From Pseudomonadota bacterium (lineage in GTDB: Bacteria; Pseudomonadota; Gammaproteobacteria; Halothiobacillales; Halothiobacillaceae): 8,173 bases of DNA. Made by a program: the position numbers and the translations under genes. The DNA is taken from positions 1 to 8,173 of the forward strand of contig JAJYPA010000357.1 in assembly GCA_021795795.1 (NCBI GenBank), in the 5' to 3' direction. Of the stretch, positions 1 through 6,246 are shown piece after piece (the stretch's first letter is position 1; the number at the start of each line of letters is the position of its first letter). A model generated the notes under the pieces. The model ran no database searches. It saw only the letters and a list, made by a program, of their open reading frames with translations, and was not told the DNA's origin.

Positions 1-165
1 AGGATCACGCCCCAGAAGAAGCGCACTGGTGGTGACCATCTCGGTATAAAGCACACAGGAAGGGCATAACAAACGCAGAAAATACCGACAATGACGATCT
101 GTCCAGTCGAGCATGGGGGCTACGGACAGCGTCTTGCATGTTGATTCTATTGATTTATGTGTCAT
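1..165 (-). CDS. dusA: tRNA-dihydrouridine synthase A, N-terminal part (cut by window edge)
   Basis: DusA is an FMN-dependent cytoplasmic enzyme that reduces uridines in the D-loop of tRNA to dihydrouridine. Only the first 55 codons are visible. The reverse-strand frame starts at ATG 165-163 and stays open to base 1. Residues 14-30 read [17 protein letters not shown] and residues 40-46 read YTEMVTT, which is the characteristic DusA start of the FMN-binding TIM barrel; the full enzyme is usually about 330 aa. The start is supported by an AAGGAG Shine-Dalgarno at 172-177, six bases upstream. It is divergent from the tyrosine recombinase at 349, the arrangement known for elements integrated at dusA. 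The frame is intact as far as it can be seen. The start codon and promoter may be element-supplied. Identity is recognised from the motif; the rest of the gene is outside the window. Confidence 0.93.
   Translation of the reverse strand, partial: MTHKSIESTCKTLSVAPMLDWTDRHCRYFLRLLCPSCVLYTEMVTTSALLLGRDP
79..120. other. Candidate attachment-site region inside the dusA 5' end
   Basis: This stretch codes for DusA residues 16-29 ([14 protein letters not shown]), the most conserved part of the N-terminus. Published work describes a family of integrases whose elements insert into the 5' part of dusA, and the neighbouring recombinase gene fits that family. The attachment core is therefore expected in or near this stretch. 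The exact core cannot be set, because the other end of the element, with its second copy, is outside the window. Confidence 0.4.
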
Positions 166-199
166 TGGCAACTCCTTTTAACCCCTTATTTTTACCGCT

Positions 200-205
200 A
201 TTATA
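200..205 (-). promoter_or_regulatory. -10 box of the dusA promoter
   Basis: The reverse strand reads TATAAT, a perfect sigma-70 -10 hexamer, 34 bp upstream of the dusA start codon. Transcription would begin near 193, giving a leader of about 28 bases that contains the AAGGAG ribosome-binding site. No good -35 hexamer lies 16-18 bp upstream. That interval is A-rich on this strand and overlaps a tandem repeat, so the promoter may be weak or need an activator. Confidence 0.5.
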
Positions 206-217
206 GCTTTATTGTGC

Positions 218-237
218 GGCGTTTTTAGGCGTTTTTG
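218..237. repeat. 10-bp tandem repeat in the dusA-integrase control region
   Basis: GGCGTTTTTA at 218-227 is followed directly by GGCGTTTTTG at 228-237. The pair covers the -35 area of the dusA promoter and touches the proposed -35 of the integrase promoter. It could be a protein-binding direct repeat or simple slippage; the sequence alone cannot decide. Confidence 0.5.
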
Positions 238-264
238 ACGCTGACTGTAACTCAAGTGTAATAT
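235..264 (+). promoter_or_regulatory. Putative integrase promoter
   Basis: TTGACG (235-240) and TAATAT (259-264) are separated by 18 bp and resemble a sigma-70 promoter. Transcription would start near 271, leaving a leader of about 78 bases before the integrase ATG. One copy of the TGTAACTCA repeat lies in the spacer and another element overlaps the -10, so a protein bound there would compete with RNA polymerase. Confidence 0.45.
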
Positions 265-301
265 TTCTCCAGTTTTGAGTTACATATTACAGTGTAACTC
301 A
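246..301. repeat. Clustered direct and inverted repeats over the integrase promoter
   Basis: Three copies of one word are present: TGTAACTCAA (246-255), its exact reverse complement TTGAGTTACA (275-284), and TGTAACTCA again (293-301). Between them a second pair occurs: TGTAATAT (257-264) and its inverse ATATTACA (284-291). The middle copy can pair with either outer copy, giving mutually exclusive dyads with 19-bp or 8-bp centres. The position over the integrase promoter and beside the expected attachment site fits repressor or excisionase operators, or integrase arm-type sites. Which of these applies is inference. Confidence 0.6.
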
Positions 302-348
302 CCTTTCCAACCATCTGTTTTTTCACAACAGGGATATTTTTATTCAAA

Positions 349-1479
349 ATGGCGACAATAACCCAGAGGCGACGCAAGGACGGCAGTGTACGTCATGTGG
401 CGACGATCCGCATGGTGGTCAACGGGCAGACTCATGTGGAAAGTCGAACCTTCGATCGCAAGCCCATGGCCGTGGCCTGGGCGGTAGACCGTGAACGCTT
501 GCTGCGGGAAGACCCGGGCAGCCTGCAATCCCGAGAGCACGCGCGGATTACCGTGGGGGATCTGCTTGCCCGGTATCTGGAAGAGCGTCAGGCAACGGAA
601 CCGCTGGGGCGCAGCAAGCTCCAGCATATCCAGTTTTTAATCCGGCAACCGATGGCCGAACGACCGGTCATGAAAATGGATGCGGCCGACTATGTGGAGC
701 ATGTTCGTCAACGGCGCCTGCAGGGGGCTGGCGGCTCCACCGTGTTGAACGATCTGATCTGGTTGCGTGTCGTCTACCGGTACGCGCGTACTGTCTGGCG
801 CATCCCGGTACCCGTAGATGCGGTAGAGGATGCGGTGGCCTTGTGCCGACAGGAACGGTTGGTGCGCCGCCCTCAACGGCGCAACCGCCGGCCCACGAGC
901 GATGAGCTGCAACGCATTGGCGATTTTTTTCTGGAGAAAGAGCGTCATCGTGGCCGTGGACCAGCAACAAAAATGCCCATGTATCGGATCATGTGGTTTG
1001 CCATCACTTCGTGCCGCCGTCAGTCCGAGATCTTCTCCATGCAATGGGAAGATCTGGATGCCGAGCGGCGCGCATGGAGAATCAGAAACGTCAAAAATCC
1101 GGACGGATCGGAAGGTAATGACAAATGGATGCACATTACCGACGCCTTCTGGGTGGTCATTGAGGCATGCATGCCGGAAAGTGGACAGTCTGGCCCGGTG
1201 TTCGACTACGAACCAAAAACCGCAGGAACCGCTTGGGTTCGCGCCATGCATCTGCTGAATATTCACGACCTGCATTTCCATGACCTACGGCATGAAGGCT
1301 GCTCCCGTCTGGCGGAAAGCGGTTTGACTATCCCGGAAATTCAGCAGGTGAGCCTGCATGACTCCTGGAGCAGTTTGCAGATCTACGTGAATCCGTTTCA
1401 AAGCCCAAACGCAAAAAAACAGGGGCAAACTTGGTCTTCCGCTGTGCGTTTTGATCCGGCAAAGGTTTTAGGAAAATGA
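349..1479 (+). CDS. int: Tyrosine recombinase (integrase) of a dusA-associated element
   Basis: This protein (376 aa) is a site-specific recombinase that would integrate and excise the element by forming a phosphotyrosyl link to DNA. The C-terminal catalytic domain carries the expected set: Arg224 in CRRQSEI, probable Lys249 in the beta-hairpin, His311 and Arg314 in HDLRH, His337 in SLHDSW, and nucleophile Tyr346 in LQIYVN. Residues about 66-170 fit a core-binding SAM-like domain, and the basic N-terminus (TQRRRKDG) fits an arm-binding region. The length is normal for phage and ICE integrases, and the catalytic domain resembles the Rci/HP1 type. Only a distant AGGG (330-333) serves as Shine-Dalgarno, so translation may be weak. 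The gene is divergent from dusA, which is the main evidence for target choice. It ends 15 bp before the convergent abiEii stop, with no terminator hairpin visible. Confidence 0.93.
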   Translation: MATITQRRRKDGSVRHVATIRMVVNGQTHVESRTFDRKPMAVAWAVDRERLLREDPGSLQSREHARITVGDLLARYLEERQATEPLGRSKLQHIQFLIRQPMAERPVMKMDAADYVEHVRQRRLQGAGGSTVLNDLIWLRVVYRYARTVWRIPVPVDAVEDAVALCRQERLVRRPQRRNRRPTSDELQRIGDFFLEKERHRGRGPATKMPMYRIMWFAITSCRRQSEIFSMQWEDLDAERRAWRIRNVKNPDGSEGNDKWMHITDAFWVVIEACMPESGQSGPVFDYEPKTAGTAWVRAMHLLNIHDLHFHDLRHEGCSRLAESGLTIPEIQQVSLHDSWSSLQIYVNPFQSPNAKKQGQTWSSAVRFDPAKVLGK

Positions 1480-1494
1480 TACGCCAATCGATTT
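1480..1494. other. Short convergent junction between integrase and abiEii
   Basis: Fifteen bases separate the two facing stop codons. The stretch contains the 8-bp palindrome AATCGATT but no stem-loop with a T-run, so read-through in both directions and antisense transcription are possible. Confidence 0.4.
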
Positions 1495-2505
1495 CTAGTT
1501 TAACGGGGTATAATCGGGAATATCGTCCTTTTTGATTAGGTTGGATGCTTCTTCTCTTTGCCCGTCGGCATTGAACGGCAACGTTTCGATTACGTCAGCC
1601 ATGTCTTGACGTAAAACTTGGAAAAGATGGTTCACTGCGTTCTCAAAATATTTCTCATATCCAGGTTTGTCAAACAGATTTTTATGCCGCCGGCTTTCTA
1701 CAAACCGACTCATTTGCACGCGGAAAGCGTCACTTGCAGCAATCTCAGGAACTTGATAAAGCGCACGATCTAACAGCTCATGAAAATGCGTGATCCCGTA
1801 ATCACTTACTTTCATTTTGACTATCTCTGTATCCATCTGTGCACCCTGTGCAACCAGCCAGGCAATATCCCAAATGTCCCGATAACGGATTCTAGACGGT
1901 GTCGGCGTCCATATTTCGTCGTTTATGTGTCCAATAGATGTCGGCAAAGCAACCAGTTTGTCCGCCAGAATCTCATCAATAGATTCAGCCACGACCAACG
2001 TAGGTTGCATCCCTTCCAAAACGCCATAATTCATTCGTAAGGATACGACTTCTTTTGTATAGGCCGGGATATTGGCGATTTCAAGTTTAATTTTTTGTTT
2101 CGGCAAATCGCGTCGTTCTGGACTGGTTTCCACTGATACCATCCATTTGTCCACTTGTACACGCTTGATCTCGCTTTGTTGTCGTGGCTCCTTGACCGTC
2201 ACGTTCAGACCAAATCGCCGACCAACTCGTCGCGTCACGCAGTCCTTGATTTTCATCATGCGGTCAGCGGAAAAATCTTTGCCTCCGGCAAAATCAAGGT
2301 CTTCACTGAATCGGTCAGAGCCACGACAAAGTCGCAAAGAGGTCCCGCCTTGAAATACCAGATGTTTCAGCAAACCTTCTTCATCTAAAGCGCTGAAAAT
2401 TTCATAATGCAGGAGTTCTTTTTCAACAACTGGACGTAATGTACCCTGGATAGATGACACTCTTAGCGCGTGATCCACATATTTTTGGAAGTTTTCCTGT
2501 TTCAT
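1495..2505 (-). CDS. abiEii: AbiEii-type nucleotidyltransferase toxin
   Basis: This 336-aa protein is the toxin half of an AbiE system. The family consists of polymerase-beta-like nucleotidyltransferases (DUF1814); related enzymes have been reported to modify tRNA 3' ends and so block growth. The four family motifs are visible: GGTSLR (53-58) with FSEDLDF (66-72, metal-binding Asp69 and Asp71), KLEI (140-143), DEILADKL (177-184), and RYRDIWDIAWL (207-217). No key residue is missing. The start codon overlaps the abiEi stop as ATGA (2502-2505), which indicates translational coupling, and GAGG lies upstream at a usual distance. It is transcribed with abiEi from the promoter near 3103-3132. On an element it would favour maintenance and may give abortive phage resistance. 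Function is inferred from family; activity is untested. Confidence 0.9.
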   Translation of the reverse strand: MKQENFQKYVDHALRVSSIQGTLRPVVEKELLHYEIFSALDEEGLLKHLVFQGGTSLRLCRGSDRFSEDLDFAGGKDFSADRMMKIKDCVTRRVGRRFGLNVTVKEPRQQSEIKRVQVDKWMVSVETSPERRDLPKQKIKLEIANIPAYTKEVVSLRMNYGVLEGMQPTLVVAESIDEILADKLVALPTSIGHINDEIWTPTPSRIRYRDIWDIAWLVAQGAQMDTEIVKMKVSDYGITHFHELLDRALYQVPEIAASDAFRVQMSRFVESRRHKNLFDKPGYEKYFENAVNHLFQVLRQDMADVIETLPFNADGQREEASNLIKKDDIPDYTPLN

Positions 2506-3056
2506 GACGCATCCTCAAAATCCATTAGCTCGTCCGTGTCAATCATGTTCACATTTCGCCCGACACGCCGTAAATCCTGCACGGCAGCCCATTTTTTAGC
2601 GATGCGCAAAGGGCGACCTTCCACAAAAATTGTCCGGTCCAGAATGCTCGGTACGCTTCGTTCTGTGTGGGTGAACTCAATGACGCCAAATGGCGTCTCG
2701 TGCAGGCCTCCTGCGCCATTGGTCATGACGGTAAAATGGCTTACCGGAATTTGTGAGATCACTCCGTATTCCGATAACATGCTTTCCAGGGAAACGTAAC
2801 AAAGCTTACCTGGACGCAAGGCCCGCGCCACTTCTTCAATGCGCCACTGTTGATGCTCTGGAGACGCCAAGGCGTAAACGTAGATCCCGCGTGCGGCTTT
2901 TACGAGTAAGCCGTTCAGTACCAGGCGTTGCAACGATTTTTCCATGGCTTTCCCGCGTTCTTCCGGGAAAATTTTTTCCAGATCACGCAATGCCCATACA
3001 GATACACCCCGTCGCTCCATGTTGGACATCTGGCGAATAAATTCCACTTTGTTCAT
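2502..3056 (-). CDS. abiEi: AbiEi-family antitoxin and transcriptional autorepressor
   Basis: This 184-aa protein is the antitoxin partner of AbiEii. Residues about 1-60 form a winged helix-turn-helix (MNKVEFIRQM to LVKAARGIYVY) that binds DNA. The C-terminal part (about 75-175, with YVSLESMLSEYGVI and TPFGVIEFTHT) matches the AbiEi antitoxin region. Characterised AbiEi proteins neutralise the toxin without a stable complex (type IV) and bind inverted repeats at their own promoter. The frame extends up to an ATG at 3119, but the start at 3056 is preferred: the family-like N-terminus begins there, and the extra 21 codons would cover the dyad and the promoter -10. The Shine-Dalgarno is weak. 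It overlaps abiEii by 4 bp. Confidence 0.87.
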   Translation of the reverse strand: MNKVEFIRQMSNMERRGVSVWALRDLEKIFPEERGKAMEKSLQRLVLNGLLVKAARGIYVYALASPEHQQWRIEEVARALRPGKLCYVSLESMLSEYGVISQIPVSHFTVMTNGAGGLHETPFGVIEFTHTERSVPSILDRTIFVEGRPLRIAKKWAAVQDLRRVGRNVNMIDTDELMDFEDAS

Positions 3057-3102
3057 TATGTCTACCCATACCCTACAAAAAGTTAGGGATTCTATTGACA
3101 TA
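3057..3102. promoter_or_regulatory. Dyad-symmetric operator in front of abiEi
   Basis: On the plus strand TATGTC (3057-3062), an 8-bp gap and CCCTA (3071-3075) are mirrored by TAGGG (3084-3088), an 8-bp gap and GACATA (3097-3102). Both words and both gaps are symmetric about one centre near 3079.5. The dyad abuts the abiEi start codon and lies just downstream of the proposed -10, a place where bound AbiEi would block transcription. Autoregulation through inverted repeats is established for AbiEi; binding here is inferred. Confidence 0.6.
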
Positions 3103-3132
3103 ATGATACATGCAAACACTTCACTTTTGCAA
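3103..3132 (-). promoter_or_regulatory. Putative abiE promoter
   Basis: The reverse strand has TTGCAA (3132-3127) and TATCAT (3108-3103) with an 18-bp spacer, a fair sigma-70 match. Transcription would start near 3096, inside the dyad. The promoter lies in the 103-bp gap between the PrtN-like gene and abiEi, the only sizeable gap among the minus-strand genes, so AbiE is probably expressed on its own. Confidence 0.5.
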
Positions 3133-3159
3133 GTTCAGTGTTTCCGATATTGGCCATCG

Positions 3160-3477
3160 CTAGCTTTGTCGCTTCGACCATTCGGCGGTGGCCTGTTCCC
3201 GCTCTTGGTCCAGCCATGCCGCCAGGTCATCAATATAGACCATCCAGGGTGACTTCTGAGAGCCCCCTGGTCTACACACAGGAAAAGGAAGATCTCCGCG
3301 TGCGGCACGGGTCAATGCCTCCCGACGCTGCACGCCCAGATAGCATTCCGCCACGGTTTCCAGCGGAATGAAGGCGCTGCCAAACTCGCCCATTAGCCAA
3401 AAGGCGGTCCTGGAGAAGCTCGTTTTGGAGACGCCTCCCGAATGCCCGGAAAGCGGCTCAGTCTTGTGATTCGGCAT
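3160..3477 (-). CDS. PrtN-family (pyocin activator-like) regulator
   Basis: This 105-aa protein matches the pyocin activator PrtN family. Residues 23-95 carry its pattern: RTAFWLMGEFGSAFIPLETV, then a helix ending in RAARGDLPFPVCRP, then SQKSPWMVYIDDLAAWLDQ. In Pseudomonas PrtN activates pyocin genes by binding DNA; many relatives sit on integrative elements with unknown targets. The fold resembles small MerR/AlpA-like DNA-binding proteins, so an excisionase-like role is possible. The frame is open up to an ATG at 3672, but ATG 3477 is preferred because AAGGTGG lies just upstream (3481-3487) and the longer form would overlap most of the HU-like gene. With this start it overlaps that gene by 20 bp, which suggests co-expression. 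The family call is firm; the target genes are unknown. Confidence 0.8.
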   Translation of the reverse strand: MPNHKTEPLSGHSGGVSKTSFSRTAFWLMGEFGSAFIPLETVAECYLGVQRREALTRAARGDLPFPVCRPGGSQKSPWMVYIDDLAAWLDQEREQATAEWSKRQS

Positions 3478-3940
3478 GCCCCACCTTTTTACGAGAGTGT
3501 CTGCGCGGCTTGAGTGGTTGACTTTCTCCGAACTGTTTAGCGACGACGAAACGCAATTTCTTCTTTGCCGGGATAATGATTCCCTTGCGAGCGCGAGGGT
3601 TGTATCCGTGTCGTGGCGCCCAGTGCCGCCATTCAAAACGCCCCAGGTTGGACAGAATGAGTCGTCCATCATCTGGCCAGTCTTCAGCGGTCAGGCGTTC
3701 CACGATTTTCGCGAGGAGCGCCCGTGCGACGCGCAAGGCCACCGTTTTTGGCACGCGGGCTTCTTGCGCAACGTCTTTCATGTGTCGAGTGATGACCTCT
3801 GAATACGAGCGTTCCTTCTTGGCTTTTGGGATGGCGGCGCAGTCAGGCGATGAGACCCCAGAAACCTCCGAAACCTCCGAATGCTGATCGGCTGAGTCCT
3901 GCGACGGCGCTAAAAGGGATGGGTCCGATGTTTGATTCAC
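3458..3940 (-). CDS. Divergent HU/IHF-like DNA-binding protein with extended tails
   Basis: The core resembles the HU/IHF family of DNA-bending proteins. Counting from an upstream ATG at 3967 (169-aa form), residues 54-105 give the helical part (SYSEVITRHMKDVAQEARVPK...) and residues 107-146 the beta-arm: NLGRFEWRHWAPRHGYNP, then IIIPAKKKLRFVVAKQF. The NP (123-124) matches the intercalating-proline position of HU. A Ser/Asp/Glu-rich tail of about 50 residues precedes the core and a basic tail (KPRRHSRKK) follows it, making it much longer than the usual 90-100 aa. The chosen start is GTG 3940, because AAGGA lies six bases upstream; ATG 3967 has no Shine-Dalgarno and sits in a palindrome, but remains possible. 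It lies directly after topB and overlaps the PrtN-like gene. It may help assemble recombination or transfer complexes (inference). Confidence 0.75.
   Translation of the reverse strand: MNQTSDPSLLAPSQDSADQHSEVSEVSGVSSPDCAAIPKAKKERSYSEVITRHMKDVAQEARVPKTVALRVARALLAKIVERLTAEDWPDDGRLILSNLGRFEWRHWAPRHGYNPRARKGIIIPAKKKLRFVVAKQFGESQPLKPRRHSRKKVGHAESQD
3861..3878. repeat. 9-bp tandem repeat in the tail of the HU-like gene
   Basis: GAAACCTCC occurs twice in a row, encoding SEV-SEV in the acidic N-terminal tail of the HU-like protein. It keeps the frame, so gain or loss of a unit would only change tail length. Confidence 0.6.
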
Positions 3941-3959
3941 TAAAATTCCTTGAGTTGTG

Positions 3960-3973
3960 ATAGTCATGACTAT
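3960..3973. promoter_or_regulatory. 14-bp perfect palindrome upstream of the HU-like gene
   Basis: ATAGTCATGACTAT is its own reverse complement and is centred on the ATG at 3967-3965, in the 17-bp topB to HU junction region. If the real start is GTG 3940, the palindrome is a non-coding site about 20 bp upstream and could be an operator. If ATG 3967 is used, a bound protein or RNA stem would cover the start codon. Confidence 0.5.
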
Positions 3974-3984
3974 GTTAGCGGTTT

Positions 3985-6246
3985 TTAACGCTTAGGCCAA
4001 GCGCCGCCCAGCGTGGGTTTGCCTTGCGCGTCTGGATCGCCCGGCCACCAGGAGCTGTTGCATTTTTTGCAGCGCCAGTACGGCTTTTTCTTTTCCGTGT
4101 TGGTCAGCAGGTGAAAGGTTGGGATTTTGCATTTGGGGCACTCTGGCCCATCGCCTCCCGTGGCGCCATCAGCGCCGACGGCATCCGCCCTGGCTTCAAA
4201 AGGCTTGCCTGGGTGTCCAGATTCATCAGACAGTACGGCATGCGGTCGCCCTGGGTTGTCACAGACCCAATAGAACGTGCCGGTCTTCTTCGCGGATTCC
4301 TTGCGCAGGACTGTGTACGGGTTTCCACAAACTGGGCAGGCTTCCACATGCTGGTTGGGTACCACGTCGCAAGGGACATTTTCGAGAGATTGAATGACCT
4401 GTTTTTCAATCGCCGACATGAAGGTTTTCATCTCTACTTGCCCATGCGCGATTCCATCCAGAATGGTTTCCCATCGCGCGGTCATCACCGGATCCTTGAT
4501 GGCGGGCGTCATTTTTGCGATAAACGCTCGCCCCAATGGGGTAGAGATCAACTGCTTGCCTTTGGACTGGATAAACCCCTTTTCGGCGAGTGTCTCCAGG
4601 ATGGCTGCGCGCGTCGCCTCCGTGCCGATACCCGCATTTTCCTTTAGTCGCGCACGTGCTTCCGGGTCGGTCACCATCTTGTGGATGTTGCTCATCGCCT
4701 CGATCAGCGTTCCGTCGGTGAAACGTGACGGTGGACGTGTTTCTCGTGAGACGATCCGCGCATCCTGACAGGCGGCGGCATCTCCTTTTTGCATGGGCGG
4801 AATCTGCCCGGCGTCGTCCTCTTCTCCGCCTTCATCCTCAGCGTCGCCAGCGCCAAACAGTTTTCGCCACCCCGGGTCCAGAACCCGTTTACCGCTGGCG
4901 GTCCAGGCCATTGGTTGTCCGTTGCGCGTGCCTAAGTGAACGACGACCTGCGTGGATTTATACTTTTCCGGAGGGGCAAACAGCGCCAGATAAGACTGGC
5001 AGATCGCCTGATAGATATGCATTTCATCCGTGCTCAACGCCTCCTTTCCGGTGGTCGGCGGACGCGCTCCGGTCGGCATCATCGCATGATGCGCTGTAAT
5101 TTTGCCGGTGTTCCACGCAGCATGTTTGCGGGATGGCTGAATGTCTACTCCGTTCAGCATTTTGGCGACAAACGGGATATCCTGAATCCCTGAAAAAATA
5201 CGCTGCGCATCTCCGTGCTGTTCTTCCGGGAGATAACGGCAATCGGTTCTGGGATATGTGGTCAACTTCTTTTCATATAATGACTGGCAGGTGTCCAGCA
5301 CTCCTTTGGCGCTCATGCCCCAGCGTGCGGAAGCGATCTTCTGCAATGCAGACAGGCTATATGGTAATGGGGCCTGACTGGTTTTGTCTTGCTGTTGATG
5401 CTCCACGACGATGCCGGTCCCTGCGGCCTTGCCCGCTTGCGCTACCTGTTCAGCGACGGACTTGTCTGTCAGCCGTCCTTCGCTGTCAAAAACAGGCGTG
5501 TCGACATCTTCCGCGGAAGGTTTCCACTTGACCTTGAAAGTTCCCTGCTCTACGGCAAGCTCCGCAGCAACTTCGTAAAAAGCTTTGGGTCGGAAGGCTT
5601 CAATTTCCAGGTCGCGTTGCACCACCAGATTCAACGTTGGCGTTTGTACCCGCCCTACTGATAAGGTCTGGTGATTTCGGATGCTCCAGGCGCGAGACAG
5701 GTTCATGCCAACCAACCAGTCCGCCCTGGATCGGCATTCGGCCGCCGTGGATAAAAACCGGTATTCCTGATTATCCCGCAATGCCGCAAACGCTTTTTTA
5801 ACCGACGCGGCATCCATGGATGCCAGCCAGACACGCTGAACAGATCCCTTGAAGTGAAAATGCTCAAGGATTTCATCAATCAGTAGTTGTCCTTCCCGGT
5901 CCGGGTCCCCCGCGTGTATCACATGGTCTGCGTTTTTCAGGTATGCCCCGATCTTCTTCAACTGATCGGCAGCCTTGTCCACTGGTTTCTTGATCCAGGA
6001 CTCCGGGATGATCGGTAAATCTTCCCATCGCCAGCCGGATTTGAATTTGCCGTTTTCGTCTACAGGCGCATTGGGGCGTTGGCGTAGATAGTCATCCGGT
6101 GGCGCCTGCTCCAGAATATGTCCAAAAGCGTTGGTGATAACGTACCCGCCGGCTTCCAGTTGCCCGTTGGCTGTGCCTCCGCCCAGGCCTTCGGCTATGG
6201 CACGGGCGAGACTCGGTTTTTCTGCGATGATCAGCCGTATCCCCAT
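3985..6246 (-). CDS. topB: DNA topoisomerase III (type IA), mobile-element type
   Basis: This 753-aa enzyme passes single DNA strands through a transient break to decatenate or relax DNA; relatives on conjugative plasmids and ICEs are thought to help replication and transfer. The Toprim domain is at the N-terminus: Glu9 in IIAEKPS and the metal site Asp114-Asp116 with Glu118 in GDPDREGQ. The catalytic Tyr331 lies in TTYPRTDCRYLPEE. Further type IA motifs are SVGRVQTPTLNL (196-207) and GIGTEATRAAIL (539-550). An acidic low-complexity insert lies at 468-480. The C-terminus holds one complete zinc ribbon (Cys703, Cys706, Cys726, Cys729) preceded by a degenerate one (Cys637, Cys640, Cys662, no fourth Cys). 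E. coli TopB is about 650 aa, so the tail is long. The start overlaps the upstream stop (TGATG, 6244-6248) and lacks a clear Shine-Dalgarno, which indicates coupling. Confidence 0.95.
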   Translation of the reverse strand: MGIRLIIAEKPSLARAIAEGLGGGTANGQLEAGGYVITNAFGHILEQAPPDDYLRQRPNAPVDENGKFKSGWRWEDLPIIPESWIKKPVDKAADQLKKIGAYLKNADHVIHAGDPDREGQLLIDEILEHFHFKGSVQRVWLASMDAASVKKAFAALRDNQEYRFLSTAAECRSRADWLVGMNLSRAWSIRNHQTLSVGRVQTPTLNLVVQRDLEIEAFRPKAFYEVAAELAVEQGTFKVKWKPSAEDVDTPVFDSEGRLTDKSVAEQVAQAGKAAGTGIVVEHQQQDKTSQAPLPYSLSALQKIASARWGMSAKGVLDTCQSLYEKKLTTYPRTDCRYLPEEQHGDAQRIFSGIQDIPFVAKMLNGVDIQPSRKHAAWNTGKITAHHAMMPTGARPPTTGKEALSTDEMHIYQAICQSYLALFAPPEKYKSTQVVVHLGTRNGQPMAWTASGKRVLDPGWRKLFGAGDAEDEGGEEDDAGQIPPMQKGDAAACQDARIVSRETRPPSRFTDGTLIEAMSNIHKMVTDPEARARLKENAGIGTEATRAAILETLAEKGFIQSKGKQLISTPLGRAFIAKMTPAIKDPVMTARWETILDGIAHGQVEMKTFMSAIEKQVIQSLENVPCDVVPNQHVEACPVCGNPYTVLRKESAKKTGTFYWVCDNPGRPHAVLSDESGHPGKPFEARADAVGADGATGGDGPECPKCKIPTFHLLTNTEKKKPYWRCKKCNSSWWPGDPDAQGKPTLGGAWPKR

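Noticed and set aside
166..348. PrtN P-box in the dusA-integrase control region
   Set aside because: I looked for repeated ATTG/GT words of the Pseudomonas P-box type and found no convincing pair.
637..1281. Long minus-strand open frame (214 aa) inside the integrase
   Set aside because: It is antisense to a clearly recognised recombinase, has no family features, and is rich in Pro/His/Arg as expected of a shadow frame.
1506..1513. TATAAT-like word on the plus strand near the end of abiEii
   Set aside because: It has no -35 partner, lies within coding sequence, and no plus-strand gene follows.
3057..3119. N-terminal extension of AbiEi to ATG 3119
   Set aside because: The added codons would cover the dyad and the -10 box, and family similarity begins at 3056.
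3478..3672. N-terminal extension of the PrtN-like frame to ATG 3672
   Set aside because: The extra 65 residues overlap the HU-like gene in another frame and lie outside the PrtN family region. ATG 3477 has a good Shine-Dalgarno.
3861..3878. Repeated GGAGGT on the minus strand as an internal ribosome-binding site
   Set aside because: No ATG, GTG or TTG start in the HU-like frame follows at a usable distance.
4024..4647. Plus-strand open frame (207 aa) opposite topB
   Set aside because: It lies wholly antisense to conserved topB coding sequence and shows no recognisable domain.
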